64,000 nucleotides of DNA from Bacteroidetes bacterium B1(2017). GTDB taxonomy: Bacteria > Bacteroidota > Bacteroidia > UKL13-3. A model generated the notes under the pieces. The model worked only from the letters and a program-made list of their open reading frames with translations, was not told the origin of the DNA and made no database searches. The stretch spans positions 1 to 64,000 of the forward strand of contig NKJG01000006.1 of NCBI GenBank assembly GCA_002256395.1. Reading direction: 5' to 3'. This document shows, in pieces, positions 1 to 10,436 of this stretch (position 1 is the first letter of the stretch; the number at the start of each line of letters is the position of its first letter). The translations under genes were made by a program, and so were the position numbers.

Positions 1-76
1 TTAAAACTCAATAATATTCCCTTTATTTGTTATTGACTTTTCGCTTATAAATCTATGCTAAAATGAATCTCCAAAT

Positions 77-127
77 AGGGGGTCAATTTCAAACGGAATG
101 AGGGGGTCTATTTGGTCGGAATATGCA
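77..127. mobile_element. terminal repeats of a probable IS21-like element (end remnant)
   Basis: Two near-identical blocks lie in tandem: 77-97 begins AGGGGGTCAATTT and ends CGGA, and 101-120 reads AGGGGGTCTATTTGGTCGGA. They are followed by ATATGCA. Multiple short terminal repeats of this GGGGGTCAATTT type are typical of IS21-family ends in Bacteroidota (family knowledge; no database comparison was made). The transposase genes would lie left of the window. The start codon of the giant Rhs ORF lies between the two repeats. Confidence 0.5.
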
Positions 128-3100
128 CTTAAGGAAGGTTCATGGGGCGGAGGGGAGTTTGGCACTTTGCCATATAAATGCAGCGAATGTAGTATTTTCG
201 ATCAAACTGGATATCAAACAGGATCAAGTGGTTTTGATTATGAACGTAAATTGCCAAAAATAAATCCATCTAAATCCATTTCTGATTTTGAAAATGAATT
301 AAATCAATTAATCCCTAGTCCATCAGAAATAGCCTCTTGGGGCACTTGTTCACCTTGCCCAACAGCAACTCCTATAAGATATATTCGATTATATGGCAAT
401 TTATATAAAGAAAGGTATACCTTGCCAAATGGCACCGTAAATTTAAATCCAGGAGGAGGCAATGCTGTTGTTTCTGGTATGTATTATGCTTGCCTTTCCA
501 ATGGAGAATATAGATATATTTTAGATCAATTTGGAAATCCAACCAGATATCAATACCGAGATACTTCTTACATTGATTTGCCAATTTCACCCTGTTTTTA
601 TCCAGATTATTTATATCCCAATCCTATAACTTATCCTAAGTATTTTAATGTAAGGAAAAGTTCAAATGGAGATAATTGTGAAATATACTACGGATACCAT
701 GTTAGAGGGGATTGCAATGTAAATGTAAAAATTCCTTTATGTGGAACCTTAAATGGATCTGGGTGCGGTTCTTGGTGCCTAAGCCTGCCGAATAACCCTT
801 GTGAAGGAGGGGCTAGTGGTTGTCAATTACAAATAGAGTTCCCATTTAATACACATTCATTTGATGATATTTTATCCGTTTTAGATATTCTACCTGATCC
901 AGAAAGGCCAGAACAAGGGTATTTTAAAATGTTAGTTAAGTTTAAAGATGAAACAATCTTGGAAGTGAAGGCATACAATTCTTGCCTTTCAAAATATAAT
1001 TGTAAATCCTGTGAAGGGGAAGAATTAGTTTTTGAAGGTGATTTAAAACAAACTGGAAATATTAATTTAATAACTGATCATAATTCCTATACTTTTAATT
1101 CTAATTCAACCTCAACACCACTTATTGATCAAGGTCAATATAGGCTAATTAATAAGATTCCAGTATTATCTGGCTCAACTGAGCCTGCTGAGATTTCGGA
1201 TCATTCCCCTTCTGCAAATACAAACTTCTTTATTTGCAAATCACATCAACCGATAAGTCAGGATTGGAGTAAGCAAACACAAAATCCAGCTTTAGACAAT
1301 TTACCTTATTTATGGGGCAAAAAATATTTAGTACAGTCAAATACCAATTATGAAATTTCTTTCTATTATTTGAATGCAAATAAAACAGCTGCAAGTACTG
1401 ACAACTCCATATTAGTTAGAATTAATCAAAAAGATATTCTTGAAAAGAAGGTTACTTTTGATGCTAATTACCAATGGAAGAAAATTAGTTTTAGTTGGAA
1501 TTCTGGGGCAGAGGAATACTTAGACCTGGGAATTTTTAATATTGAAACAAATGCAAATAATTATATTGCATTTGACGACATTTCTATTCAAAGAATCTGT
1601 GGTTGTTCAGGCGGCCCACTCTCTCAAAATTTTGATTTTGATCAGGGAAATAATTCCATTGGGGCAGATGCTAATATAATGTATAGTCAACCTGGTGGAA
1701 GTTTGGGAAGCTTAGGAAGTTATTATGTAAACGCAAATCTCGGATGGATTGGTAGTACAACGCCCAATGCTGACCATACTTATAACGGTAAAGGTAAATT
1801 TGCTTGGTATCGGTTAGTTGATAATTCACTTGGAGCCCCATTTAGCTACAAAATTTGGAATCAAAAAATTGATATATTAAGAAATAAGGATTATGAATTA
1901 AGTTTATGGTGGAAAATGCCTTCCGAACAAAATATTCAATATGGAAATCATAAGGCAGTTATTAACGTAAAAATTAATAATATCATAGTTCAAAGTATTG
2001 AAACTGGAAACAATGGTGATACTTGGAATATTATAAAAGCAAATTGGAATTCAGGAGAAAATGTTTCTGCTGATATTAAAATTGAAGTATTAATTGATAG
2101 AAGTATTTTTACTTATGCCTTTGAAATTGCGCTTGATGACGTCTGGTTTAAAGAGAATTGTAATGGTGATCTTTGTGAAACCAAGGCGCCAAATCTACCA
2201 GTTTTGCAAAGAAATTTAGAAGCAGAATGTGTTTCATACATGAATTTAATAAGGGATCACAACGCAAAAATTGCATATGAAAGCTATATCAATAAAATTA
2301 AAAAAGATTTTAGAGAAGCATACATAGCAAAATGTTTGAGTGTTCAAGAGACCTTTCTTATGAAATCGGAAAATAATGAATACCACACAACGCTATATTA
2401 TTACGATCAGGCAGGTAACTTGGTTCGAACAGTTCCACCTGAAGGCGTAGATTTATTAAGTGAATCAGAAATAAGCGCGGTAAAACAGGAAGTAGTAACA
2501 GGCGATGCAGAAACTTATAATAGTCATTCCTACACTACAACTTATCAATATAATTCATTAAATCAATTGATATCACAATCAACTCCAGACCAAGAAGATT
2601 TTAATGTTTGGGATGGAGTTAATGCTAATTTATTTCCACTTACAACAAACCAAAGTATTAATTCATTAAGTTATGTTGATAAATACAGAGGTGTTATAGT
2701 TGGTAATTATATTGGAAGTTCAAATGGATTTATAAAATATGGAGATCCAATAAAAAATAGCTGGACTGATAATTTAGCACCCATTGATTATGGTGACCTA
2801 CTATATTTACATGTTGTTTCCGAAACAGAGGTTTATGCTACAAACAAGGAAGGTGCAATTATCTACACAACTGATGGAGGGACAAACTGGTATAGTAAAA
2901 ATGCGCCAGTTGAGGAACCAATTATCTATTTAAGAAAATTAACGAGTATTATGATAGTACTTGATGGAAGCGGTAGATATTGGAAATCATTAGATAATGG
3001 TACAACATGGGGTGGTGTTAATTTAATAACAAGTGTTCCAATTACCATTAAGAGTATTTCAAGCACTGGAAATACATTTGTTGCATTAGGTTCCGATGGC

Positions 3101-6100
3101 GCAAGGTATTATTGCTCTGATATTACATTATCAAATCCAATTTGGGTTAAGCACACTGGAATTAAATCAGAAAAACTGAATAAAGTTGGAAAGTATAGAG
3201 GCCTCAACAAGTGGTTTGCGTTGGGTACTAATGGGTTTATGCTAAGTTCTAATGATGAAGGTAATAATTGGAACTGGCTGCCAAACAATCTAAACCAAAG
3301 TATTAAGGATGCATTCATTTGGAATGATTCCAAAGGGGTGTTCTTTACTGATAATAATAAAGTATTTTATACAGCTCCAAATTCATCAGACTTTACAAAT
3401 TTAATTGAATACAATAGTGGAATTAACTTTGTTGATATGGCAATATCTGGAGATGTAATTTACCTTCTAGATGCACAAGGAAAGGTTTACATTAACAACA
3501 TTTATAGTTCATCAAATTGGTCAAATACAAATACCCTTGGAGCACCCGCTGGTGGTGGAGATTTTCAAAGGATTACAATTTCAAATGATTATGCCCTTTT
3601 TAGAACTCGAGTTCTGAGTGGAAATTTGGAAATATTTAGAAGTATAGGAAGTGGTTATACTTGGAGTACTTCCAAAGTACAGTTAGGATCTACAATTTAT
3701 ACCAAAACATTAGTGGATCTTATAGCATTTACTGAAACTTTAATTGAAGTAATTGTAATCGATGGTTCAACAAAATCTCTGTTTGAAATAAAAGATATTA
3801 ACACAATTAATAATACATCAACTCAAACTGCAATTTCATTAGGTACAGGTGAACCCAAAAAGTACGAAAAAAATCAATTAGCAATTCCTTTTTTGGTAAC
3901 AAATAATTCAGGAACTCTCAAACTTCATGAAAGAAGTTCTTCGAATACTTGGCAAGCCTTTGATTATCCACTACCAATAAATAACACTAACCAAAGTTCT
4001 GTTTGGATGGAAAACTCTAATTTAAATGCTAAGGGTATTTGCGTGGGAGTAAATGGGGATATTTTCACAACAATCTATAAGTGGAAACCTAGCACGACTA
4101 ATGTTACAACTACATTTGACAGAAGCAATAGAATAAAACTTCCTCAATTAAATGCCATAAATACCAATGGAATTAATGTTGTCGCTGTAGGTGAAAAGGG
4201 TGCAATTATTTACTCTGCTATCACTAGTGGAAATCTTTCTCCAAATTGGTATATTCTACAACATAATTGTGATAAAAATGACCTTTTAGATATTAAAGGG
4301 AATAAGGATGCAAACATGATTGCAGTTGGAGTAAATTCGAAACCAATCAGAATTAAGAATGTTTCTTCCATTGTTAGTGCCGCATCTATAACCTCATTAC
4401 CATATAATTTAGATGGGAAAAGTATCAAAAAACTTGAAGTTCATAATTACACGAGTGGCAACAGCAACATGAATCTTTTCTTGGTAGATGATTTTAATGG
4501 CATACACTCAATCTCTTTTAATTTAAGCAGTAATAGTTATGTTTCCTCTACCTATACTAATACCAATTCAACACCTATCACAAATAGTTTAAATGGAATA
4601 GGTAGTTATGGTACTAAACTATATCTTATAGGAAACAAATCAGTTTCGTCGGGTCAAACCCATCAAATATTAAAAATTGATTATGCCTCTGGAGCCTTAT
4701 CGGGGTCAGGTTATGGCGTTTCATTAAATAATGTAACTTCACTTAATAAAGTTGTTGCAATAAAAGGTACCAACTCCTTAGTTGCTGTTGGTAAATCAGG
4801 TTTCTTAATAAAATCTGAAGACAAAGGGCTTACATGGAAGTCTAAATACACAGGTGTAAGTGAAGATTTAATTTCAGTAAGCTTCTCTGATGCAAATAAT
4901 GGTATTGCGGTAGGTAAAAATAAAACCCTCATTTTTACCACTAATGGCGGAAATAAGTGGCAGACACAAACGATGTCGGGTTCAAATTATGATTTTGTTG
5001 ATGTGGCTATGGGGGCTGCCGACAGGATAATAGCCATTATTAAATACCAAAATCCTAGTCCAGATGTTTCAGGAATTTTAGTTAATGTTACTGGGTTAAG
5101 TAGTAGTTCTGTATGGAATAATGTTAATGTAGCTGGAACGGTTCCATTTACCCAAAAATATAACGCCATTAGTTTTCCAGGACCAAAATTTGCTTTTATA
5201 GTTGGTGACAATAACAAAATGCTCCGCTTAAGTTATTTTTCAAGTAATTATACTGCAACAGTGCTTAAAAACAGTTCAAGTCAGGATTGGTCATACGCTA
5301 TCAAATCAAGTAATAGTAATTTGTATTCAATATACTTCCGTGACTATGAAAATGGTTTCGTAGGTGGCGATAATGGCTTCCTTATGCGTACTAGAAATGG
5401 AGGAGGAAGTTCTCCTTCCTTTGAATGGAGCATTAGCTATTGTGGCAAAAAAATAGCTTTGTTAAATGGATGCTTAAATGAGAATTTACATCTTGTCCAA
5501 TTTGGTTCAACATCAAGTGATACGGTAGTTTGTCTAAAAAACGCAGAATATTCATCGCACTTTTATTATGATGGTCTTGGTAGAATGGTGGCTTCTCAAA
5601 ATACTAAGCAAATGAGGGAAGGTAAAACTATTTATAGTTATACTTTATACGATTATAAAGGCAGAATTATTGAAGTTGGTAAAAAATATGCTGATAAATC
5701 AATTGAAGAAGCTATTGCAACATATAATTTAATTTCAGGGCCTGTTTATGCACAAGGAATGGTAGACTACAACCGTTTTGCGGCATGGATTGTTGATGGA
5801 GGAACCACCTTTTCAAGAAAGGAGGTAACCAAAACTTTTTATGACAATTCTTATTACAATGTTCAAGTAAATAATTCAACATTCATCCAAGATAATTTGC
5901 GTGGAAGAGTTGTAAGTACTACTTATAGTGATTTAATTTCAGGCTTAGATATGGATTCTGATCCTTCAAACGATTCCTACCTATCAGCAAGTCATTACTC
6001 ATATGATATTCATGGGAATGTAAAATCATTAGTACAAGAAAATAAAATCTTAAATGGCATAAATCCTGAATTAATTAGTAAAGTTTTGGAGTATGATTAT

Positions 6101-9100
6101 GATTTGATAAGTGGAAAGGTTAATAAAGTAATTTATCAAAAAGGGATGTCTGATCAGTTTATTCATAAATATGGATATGATGCTGATAATAGAATTATTG
6201 CCGTTGAGACTTCCCATGATGGGGTTATATGGCAAAAGGATGCAAAATATCTTTATTACAGGCATGGACCATTAGCTAGAATTGAACTTGGTACTCAACA
6301 AGTGCAAGGTGTAGATTATGCATATACAATTCAAGGATGGCTTAAAGGAGTTAATTCAACAAATCTAAAAGGTGAGAATGATATAGGTAAAGATGCATAT
6401 AATGCAAGCACAAATCACAATGCAAATTTTGGCAAAGATGAATTTGGTTTTAGTTTAAACTATTTTGAAGGAGATTACACCGCAACAAAATTGCCTAATG
6501 GTCTTGAAAACTACTTTTTAGGAGGTACCACTGGCAGTGGCTTAAGAAGTAGTTCAAATAATTTATACAATGGGAATATAAAAAGCATGGTGACTACTAT
6601 TGGGCAATTTACCAATAATAATTATCCTGTTGCTAATGGAATGGTATATGGTTATGACCAGCTCAATCGTATTACCAGCGCTCAAAACAATACCAATTAT
6701 GATAGAGATAACAATACTTGGCTCAGCGGAGGCACTAGTACTGCATACAAAAGTGACTTTACCTATGATGCAAACGGGAATATTATGACCCTTCAAAGAA
6801 GGGATGAAAGTGGAACACTCTATGATGATTTTACCTATAATTATGATAAAATTAGTAACGGAAATATTAAAAACACGAATAGGCTTACTCATGTAATTGA
6901 TGCAATAAGTTCAAGTTCATATAGTGGTGATATAGAAAATGGGCAAACGAGCTCAAATTACAAGTATGATGCATTGGGCAACCTAATAGGCGATGCTCAA
7001 GAAGAAATAGGGAATATTGAATGGACAGTGTATGGAAAAATCAAAAAAATCACACGTTCAAATGGTAGCAGCAAGCCTGATTTAGAATTTATTTATGATC
7101 CTTCTGGAAATAGAATTTGTAAAATTGTAAAACCTGCTAGTGGATCCTCAAATGATTGGGTTTATACAGTTTATTACCGAGATGCCCAAGGAAATATTAT
7201 GAGCACCTATGAAAGCAAATTTACTTATTCAAAACAAGTAAATACCTATATTTATGGTAGCAGTAGATTAGGTGAATTGGTGCCAGATGCATTTGCTAAT
7301 TGTGGAGTCAACCTTGAATTAAATGAAATAAACGACAAAGCGAATCTCAAAACATGGTTTTCAAATTACACTTCAAATGTATTAGGATTTAGTCCCGGGT
7401 TTTCAAATGCAATGGGAACCTATATAGATAATGAATTGGAGTCTGATTTAGGTGTACCGATTTCGGAATTTATTACTTCATCAAATCCCCAAGGTGAAAA
7501 CTACGTTAGGTTTGTTAAAAACTTGTCTTCATTGTTTTGCAGAATACGTCTTTTTCATGGCCTATCGGATGAAACGTTTAACAATCAAATTAAGAATAAA
7601 ATAAAGGAATGGTTTATATACAGCGCTAATGCATCAGGGAATTGGTCTAGTTTTTCTGAATCTATTTGGCTAGATATTGAAAATAAAAGGAAGCTTATTG
7701 GCGATGAAACGTATGCCATGTTGCTAGGATCTGGATCCTTTGTTTATGATGATGGAACAAGTTTTTATGCCCTTGGTAGCAGAAAATATGAATTAAGTAA
7801 TCATCTAGGAAATGTTCTGGCAGTAATTACCGACAAAAAAATACCAAACGGCAACAACGGTAATTTTGAAGACTTAAAGATTTTAAGTAGTCAGTTTTTA
7901 TTGGGAATAGAGGATTGGGATGCTTTAGGGTCAACTGTATTAACTAATACAAACGATAAACTGCATGTTTCTGGAACAGGATCTACTATTGGGGCAAAAG
8001 TTTCAGCAAATTTGGTTAATAACACAAATTATACTCTTGCTCTTGATTTAAATTATGCAGGTTCTGCCTCTGATATTGAAATTAAAGTTTTGGACAAAAC
8101 AAACACTGTATTATACTCTAACACTTTATCCAATAATACAGGAGTTAATACATTATCAATTCCCATTGTTTCAATAAGCGATGAACCCAGAATTGAAATT
8201 AGCAATACCGCAAATAATAATAGTTTTGATATTGACAATATTAGCTTGAGTGTGGATGGTGTTTTAGGAGTTTCTTACTATAGTGCACAAGTCATAAGTG
8301 CGCAAGATTATTATCCATTCGGAACAACATTACCAGGAAGGACCTATCAAAACCCTAAATTTTTGGACTACCGCTTCCACTTTAATGGCAAGGAAGCCGA
8401 TAACGAAATAAACGGCACAGGAAATGATTATGATTTTGGGGCTAGGATTTATGATGCGAGGTTGGGGCGATGGTTGAGTTTAGATCCTAAACTTCTTGAA
8501 AGCCCATTTGTTAGTCCTTATAAAGCACTAGGTAATAATCCTATTATTTTCTCCGATCCAGATGGAAAAAAAGAATATGTTACCACAATTATTACTGATG
8601 AAAGTACAGGAGAACAAACAAAAATGATAAGAGTGGTAGTTTCCAATAAAGTAATAACAGACTATAAAAAAGTAAGTAACACTAGTTGGAATCCATTTAA
8701 CAACGATGAGTGGGAAATTAGATATTATGATTTTGAAACAGTGGTCCAGGTATTAAGAAAGGCGGATGGTACTCTTGTTCAGGTTGGAAACCCCTCAGCA
8801 CCAAAAATAGTTAAGGACCCTAATTCCGATGAAAAGGATGATGTAAGAAAAACAGCAACTGGTGATTGGTTTAGCACAAGAAATAAACCAATGTTTGAAA
8901 TAGAGGAAGGAACTATTGAAGGTGAAGGAGGATACCAAGGCTCCGGTTTCATGTTTTATAATCTTGAGGGCGGCGCTAGTGCCACAAAATGGAAAACAAA
9001 AGCCGATGCAGATGTTACTGCTATTGATATTGAAGACGCAATGACAGCTTTCGGTGGTTTAAGAGGTTCATCGGTTCCCAAAATAAAAGGATTATTGGGA

Positions 9101-9304
9101 ACTGCTGAGTTTATAAGTACTTTAAAAGATTTAAAAGAGGCAAAAGATTCATATGATAAAAGCAAAGTTACTCAATGTAGTTCTTGTGGCTATTTTAGAA
9201 TTGGAAAAATTGAAAGACGAAAGGATGATACTAGTAATTTAGGTATTAAACCCTCTGAAATAAATAAAGTTTCACCTGGAGAATTCCACAAAAAACAAAA
9301 TTGA
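98..9304 (+). CDS. giant Rhs/YD-repeat protein with YCF48-like propeller insert, probably 5'-truncated
   Basis: A 3068-residue Rhs-type polymorphic toxin scaffold. The N-terminal ~310 residues are Cys-rich; two jelly-roll-like domains (each ending near IAFDDISI or EIALDDVWF) cover about 320-700. YD repeats start near 766 (YYYDQAGNLVRTVPPEG). A long block at about 850-1810 carries YCF48/BNR-like repeats (e.g. TTDGGTNWYSK, SEDKGLTWKSK, TTNGGNKWQT). YD repeats resume at about 1820 (FYYDGLGRM) and run to the Rhs core at about 2757 (RFHFNGKEADNE to LGRWLSLDP). The last ~245 residues are a variable tip that I do not recognise, with a CSSCG motif near the end. There is no signal peptide, and the first residues are encoded by the IS-like end, so the original start has probably been lost. 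An exported small protein gene follows 3 bp later. Rhs proteins normally shell a C-terminal toxin for delivery to competitors; whether this copy is still secreted is doubtful. Confidence 0.85.
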   Translation: MRGSIWSEYALKEGSWGGGEFGTLPYKCSECSIFDQTGYQTGSSGFDYERKLPKINPSKSISDFENELNQLIPSPSEIASWGTCSPCPTATPIRYIRLYGNLYKERYTLPNGTVNLNPGGGNAVVSGMYYACLSNGEYRYILDQFGNPTRYQYRDTSYIDLPISPCFYPDYLYPNPITYPKYFNVRKSSNGDNCEIYYGYHVRGDCNVNVKIPLCGTLNGSGCGSWCLSLPNNPCEGGASGCQLQIEFPFNTHSFDDILSVLDILPDPERPEQGYFKMLVKFKDETILEVKAYNSCLSKYNCKSCEGEELVFEGDLKQTGNINLITDHNSYTFNSNSTSTPLIDQGQYRLINKIPVLSGSTEPAEISDHSPSANTNFFICKSHQPISQDWSKQTQNPALDNLPYLWGKKYLVQSNTNYEISFYYLNANKTAASTDNSILVRINQKDILEKKVTFDANYQWKKISFSWNSGAEEYLDLGIFNIETNANNYIAFDDISIQRICGCSGGPLSQNFDFDQGNNSIGADANIMYSQPGGSLGSLGSYYVNANLGWIGSTTPNADHTYNGKGKFAWYRLVDNSLGAPFSYKIWNQKIDILRNKDYELSLWWKMPSEQNIQYGNHKAVINVKINNIIVQSIETGNNGDTWNIIKANWNSGENVSADIKIEVLIDRSIFTYAFEIALDDVWFKENCNGDLCETKAPNLPVLQRNLEAECVSYMNLIRDHNAKIAYESYINKIKKDFREAYIAKCLSVQETFLMKSENNEYHTTLYYYDQAGNLVRTVPPEGVDLLSESEISAVKQEVVTGDAETYNSHSYTTTYQYNSLNQLISQSTPDQEDFNVWDGVNANLFPLTTNQSINSLSYVDKYRGVIVGNYIGSSNGFIKYGDPIKNSWTDNLAPIDYGDLLYLHVVSETEVYATNKEGAIIYTTDGGTNWYSKNAPVEEPIIYLRKLTSIMIVLDGSGRYWKSLDNGTTWGGVNLITSVPITIKSISSTGNTFVALGSDGARYYCSDITLSNPIWVKHTGIKSEKLNKVGKYRGLNKWFALGTNGFMLSSNDEGNNWNWLPNNLNQSIKDAFIWNDSKGVFFTDNNKVFYTAPNSSDFTNLIEYNSGINFVDMAISGDVIYLLDAQGKVYINNIYSSSNWSNTNTLGAPAGGGDFQRITISNDYALFRTRVLSGNLEIFRSIGSGYTWSTSKVQLGSTIYTKTLVDLIAFTETLIEVIVIDGSTKSLFEIKDINTINNTSTQTAISLGTGEPKKYEKNQLAIPFLVTNNSGTLKLHERSSSNTWQAFDYPLPINNTNQSSVWMENSNLNAKGICVGVNGDIFTTIYKWKPSTTNVTTTFDRSNRIKLPQLNAINTNGINVVAVGEKGAIIYSAITSGNLSPNWYILQHNCDKNDLLDIKGNKDANMIAVGVNSKPIRIKNVSSIVSAASITSLPYNLDGKSIKKLEVHNYTSGNSNMNLFLVDDFNGIHSISFNLSSNSYVSSTYTNTNSTPITNSLNGIGSYGTKLYLIGNKSVSSGQTHQILKIDYASGALSGSGYGVSLNNVTSLNKVVAIKGTNSLVAVGKSGFLIKSEDKGLTWKSKYTGVSEDLISVSFSDANNGIAVGKNKTLIFTTNGGNKWQTQTMSGSNYDFVDVAMGAADRIIAIIKYQNPSPDVSGILVNVTGLSSSSVWNNVNVAGTVPFTQKYNAISFPGPKFAFIVGDNNKMLRLSYFSSNYTATVLKNSSSQDWSYAIKSSNSNLYSIYFRDYENGFVGGDNGFLMRTRNGGGSSPSFEWSISYCGKKIALLNGCLNENLHLVQFGSTSSDTVVCLKNAEYSSHFYYDGLGRMVASQNTKQMREGKTIYSYTLYDYKGRIIEVGKKYADKSIEEAIATYNLISGPVYAQGMVDYNRFAAWIVDGGTTFSRKEVTKTFYDNSYYNVQVNNSTFIQDNLRGRVVSTTYSDLISGLDMDSDPSNDSYLSASHYSYDIHGNVKSLVQENKILNGINPELISKVLEYDYDLISGKVNKVIYQKGMSDQFIHKYGYDADNRIIAVETSHDGVIWQKDAKYLYYRHGPLARIELGTQQVQGVDYAYTIQGWLKGVNSTNLKGENDIGKDAYNASTNHNANFGKDEFGFSLNYFEGDYTATKLPNGLENYFLGGTTGSGLRSSSNNLYNGNIKSMVTTIGQFTNNNYPVANGMVYGYDQLNRITSAQNNTNYDRDNNTWLSGGTSTAYKSDFTYDANGNIMTLQRRDESGTLYDDFTYNYDKISNGNIKNTNRLTHVIDAISSSSYSGDIENGQTSSNYKYDALGNLIGDAQEEIGNIEWTVYGKIKKITRSNGSSKPDLEFIYDPSGNRICKIVKPASGSSNDWVYTVYYRDAQGNIMSTYESKFTYSKQVNTYIYGSSRLGELVPDAFANCGVNLELNEINDKANLKTWFSNYTSNVLGFSPGFSNAMGTYIDNELESDLGVPISEFITSSNPQGENYVRFVKNLSSLFCRIRLFHGLSDETFNNQIKNKIKEWFIYSANASGNWSSFSESIWLDIENKRKLIGDETYAMLLGSGSFVYDDGTSFYALGSRKYELSNHLGNVLAVITDKKIPNGNNGNFEDLKILSSQFLLGIEDWDALGSTVLTNTNDKLHVSGTGSTIGAKVSANLVNNTNYTLALDLNYAGSASDIEIKVLDKTNTVLYSNTLSNNTGVNTLSIPIVSISDEPRIEISNTANNNSFDIDNISLSVDGVLGVSYYSAQVISAQDYYPFGTTLPGRTYQNPKFLDYRFHFNGKEADNEINGTGNDYDFGARIYDARLGRWLSLDPKLLESPFVSPYKALGNNPIIFSDPDGKKEYVTTIITDESTGEQTKMIRVVVSNKVITDYKKVSNTSWNPFNNDEWEIRYYDFETVVQVLRKADGTLVQVGNPSAPKIVKDPNSDEKDDVRKTATGDWFSTRNKPMFEIEEGTIEGEGGYQGSGFMFYNLEGGASATKWKTKADADVTAIDIEDAMTAFGGLRGSSVPKIKGLLGTAEFISTLKDLKEAKDSYDKSKVTQCSSCGYFRIGKIERRKDDTSNLGIKPSEINKVSPGEFHKKQN

Positions 9305-9307
9305 ATT

Positions 9308-9952
9308 ATGAAATTAATATTAATTTTTTGTAGCATTTTAATACTTATTTTAAATAGCTGCCTTTTTCAAGAAAAGAAAAAAATTGAAACAATTGGAATA
9401 GGTTCGGAAATTACTGGTTTAATATTGAACTTTAATACTTACGATGAAGGCAAACTACTAAAATATGAGTTATATTATAGCGGTAAAATACTTGAAGAAA
9501 TTAATTACTATACTAATGGAAATATAAATAACTACACCACATTTGGAATTAAAGGAGGTTGGTGTTACAAAAGGTCTTATGACCAAAGTGGAAATTTAAT
9601 AAAAATTGAAGGCGAACCATCCTATTTTGGAGAGCTTATTGGTACTAAAACTGATATATGGAAAAATTATTTCACTGAAAATGATTCGCTTAAGGCCTTG
9701 TTTTTTATTCCAACCTTCCCACATTGCTACATTGAGATAATTGACTTATCGAAAACAAGGTTATTTCCTGTTTTCAAAAAGATTAACAACGTTAACTGTG
9801 GATATTATTCAATATGCCCACCTATTAAAAAAGGCACATATGATATTAAATTTCAAATTGCGTTTACGGATAGTATCACTGGATTCAAAATGAAAAAAAA
9901 TATCAATGATATTTTTGAGGTAATTAATGACAGTACAACAACAAAACAATGA
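9308..9952 (+). CDS. lipoprotein, candidate immunity protein for the giant Rhs tip
   Basis: A 214-residue protein with a lipoprotein signal: a short charged start, a hydrophobic run ILIFCSILILIL and lipobox LNSC, so Cys18 is probably lipidated. The middle (FNTYDEGKLLKYELYYSGKI) resembles short MORN-like or antitoxin-like Y-x-G strands, but I cannot assign a family. It starts 3 bp after the Rhs stop, the usual place for a cognate immunity gene. Immunity is inferred from position and export signal only. Confidence 0.65.
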   Translation: MKLILIFCSILILILNSCLFQEKKKIETIGIGSEITGLILNFNTYDEGKLLKYELYYSGKILEEINYYTNGNINNYTTFGIKGGWCYKRSYDQSGNLIKIEGEPSYFGELIGTKTDIWKNYFTENDSLKALFFIPTFPHCYIEIIDLSKTRLFPVFKKINNVNCGYYSICPPIKKGTYDIKFQIAFTDSITGFKMKKNINDIFEVINDSTTTKQ

Positions 9953-10040
9953 AAAACTTCATCCCAACAAACTCCATTTCACTTTCCAATTGCTTTATGA
10001 TAAATAGTATTTTTTAAACAAATTTATTACCGCACGCTCC

Positions 10041-10436
10041 ACCTCACACTCCAATTGCTTTATGATAAATAACATTGCTTACCAAGCAATTTGAAGAAAA
10101 TAAAGCACTTAGAAAGAGTAATAGAAATTGAAAGAATTGGAATGAAAAAAGGTAGAATTTGATTTAAAGAAAGTAAGTTCTACTTTTGGTTTGGAATGGT
10201 TGAATAAGTTGTTTTTTATTTGGTTTACTCACATTAAACTTTTCCAACAAAAATTGGTTAAGAAATTTTTATTAAATCCAAATTTGTTTTAATTCAATTA
10301 AGTATTTTTTCCTATTTTTATGTCTCAATACAACCATTGAAATATTCAAACCAATATCATCCTTTAATCACTTCAAATACAAGCCTTCTCAGGTGTTTTT
10401 TGCAAGAAAAAGTTGAGTGCCGCTTCCACTTTAATG
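10041..10436 (+). repeat. cassette leader repeat, copy A
   Basis: About 400 bp without a gene between the first lipoprotein and the first orphan Rhs tip. It resembles copies at 12141-12538 and 13902-14311. Shared blocks are a TTGCTTTATGATAAATAACA stretch, an inverted repeat ATTGCTTACCAAGCAAT (10074-10090), an AAAGCAC box, a long inverted repeat around TAGAATTTG / AAGTTCTAC (10147-10187), an AT-rich stretch ending CCTATTTTTAT (about 10311-10321), and the TTG-started leader peptide. A partial duplicate of the first block is at about 9979-10006. Confidence 0.7.
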
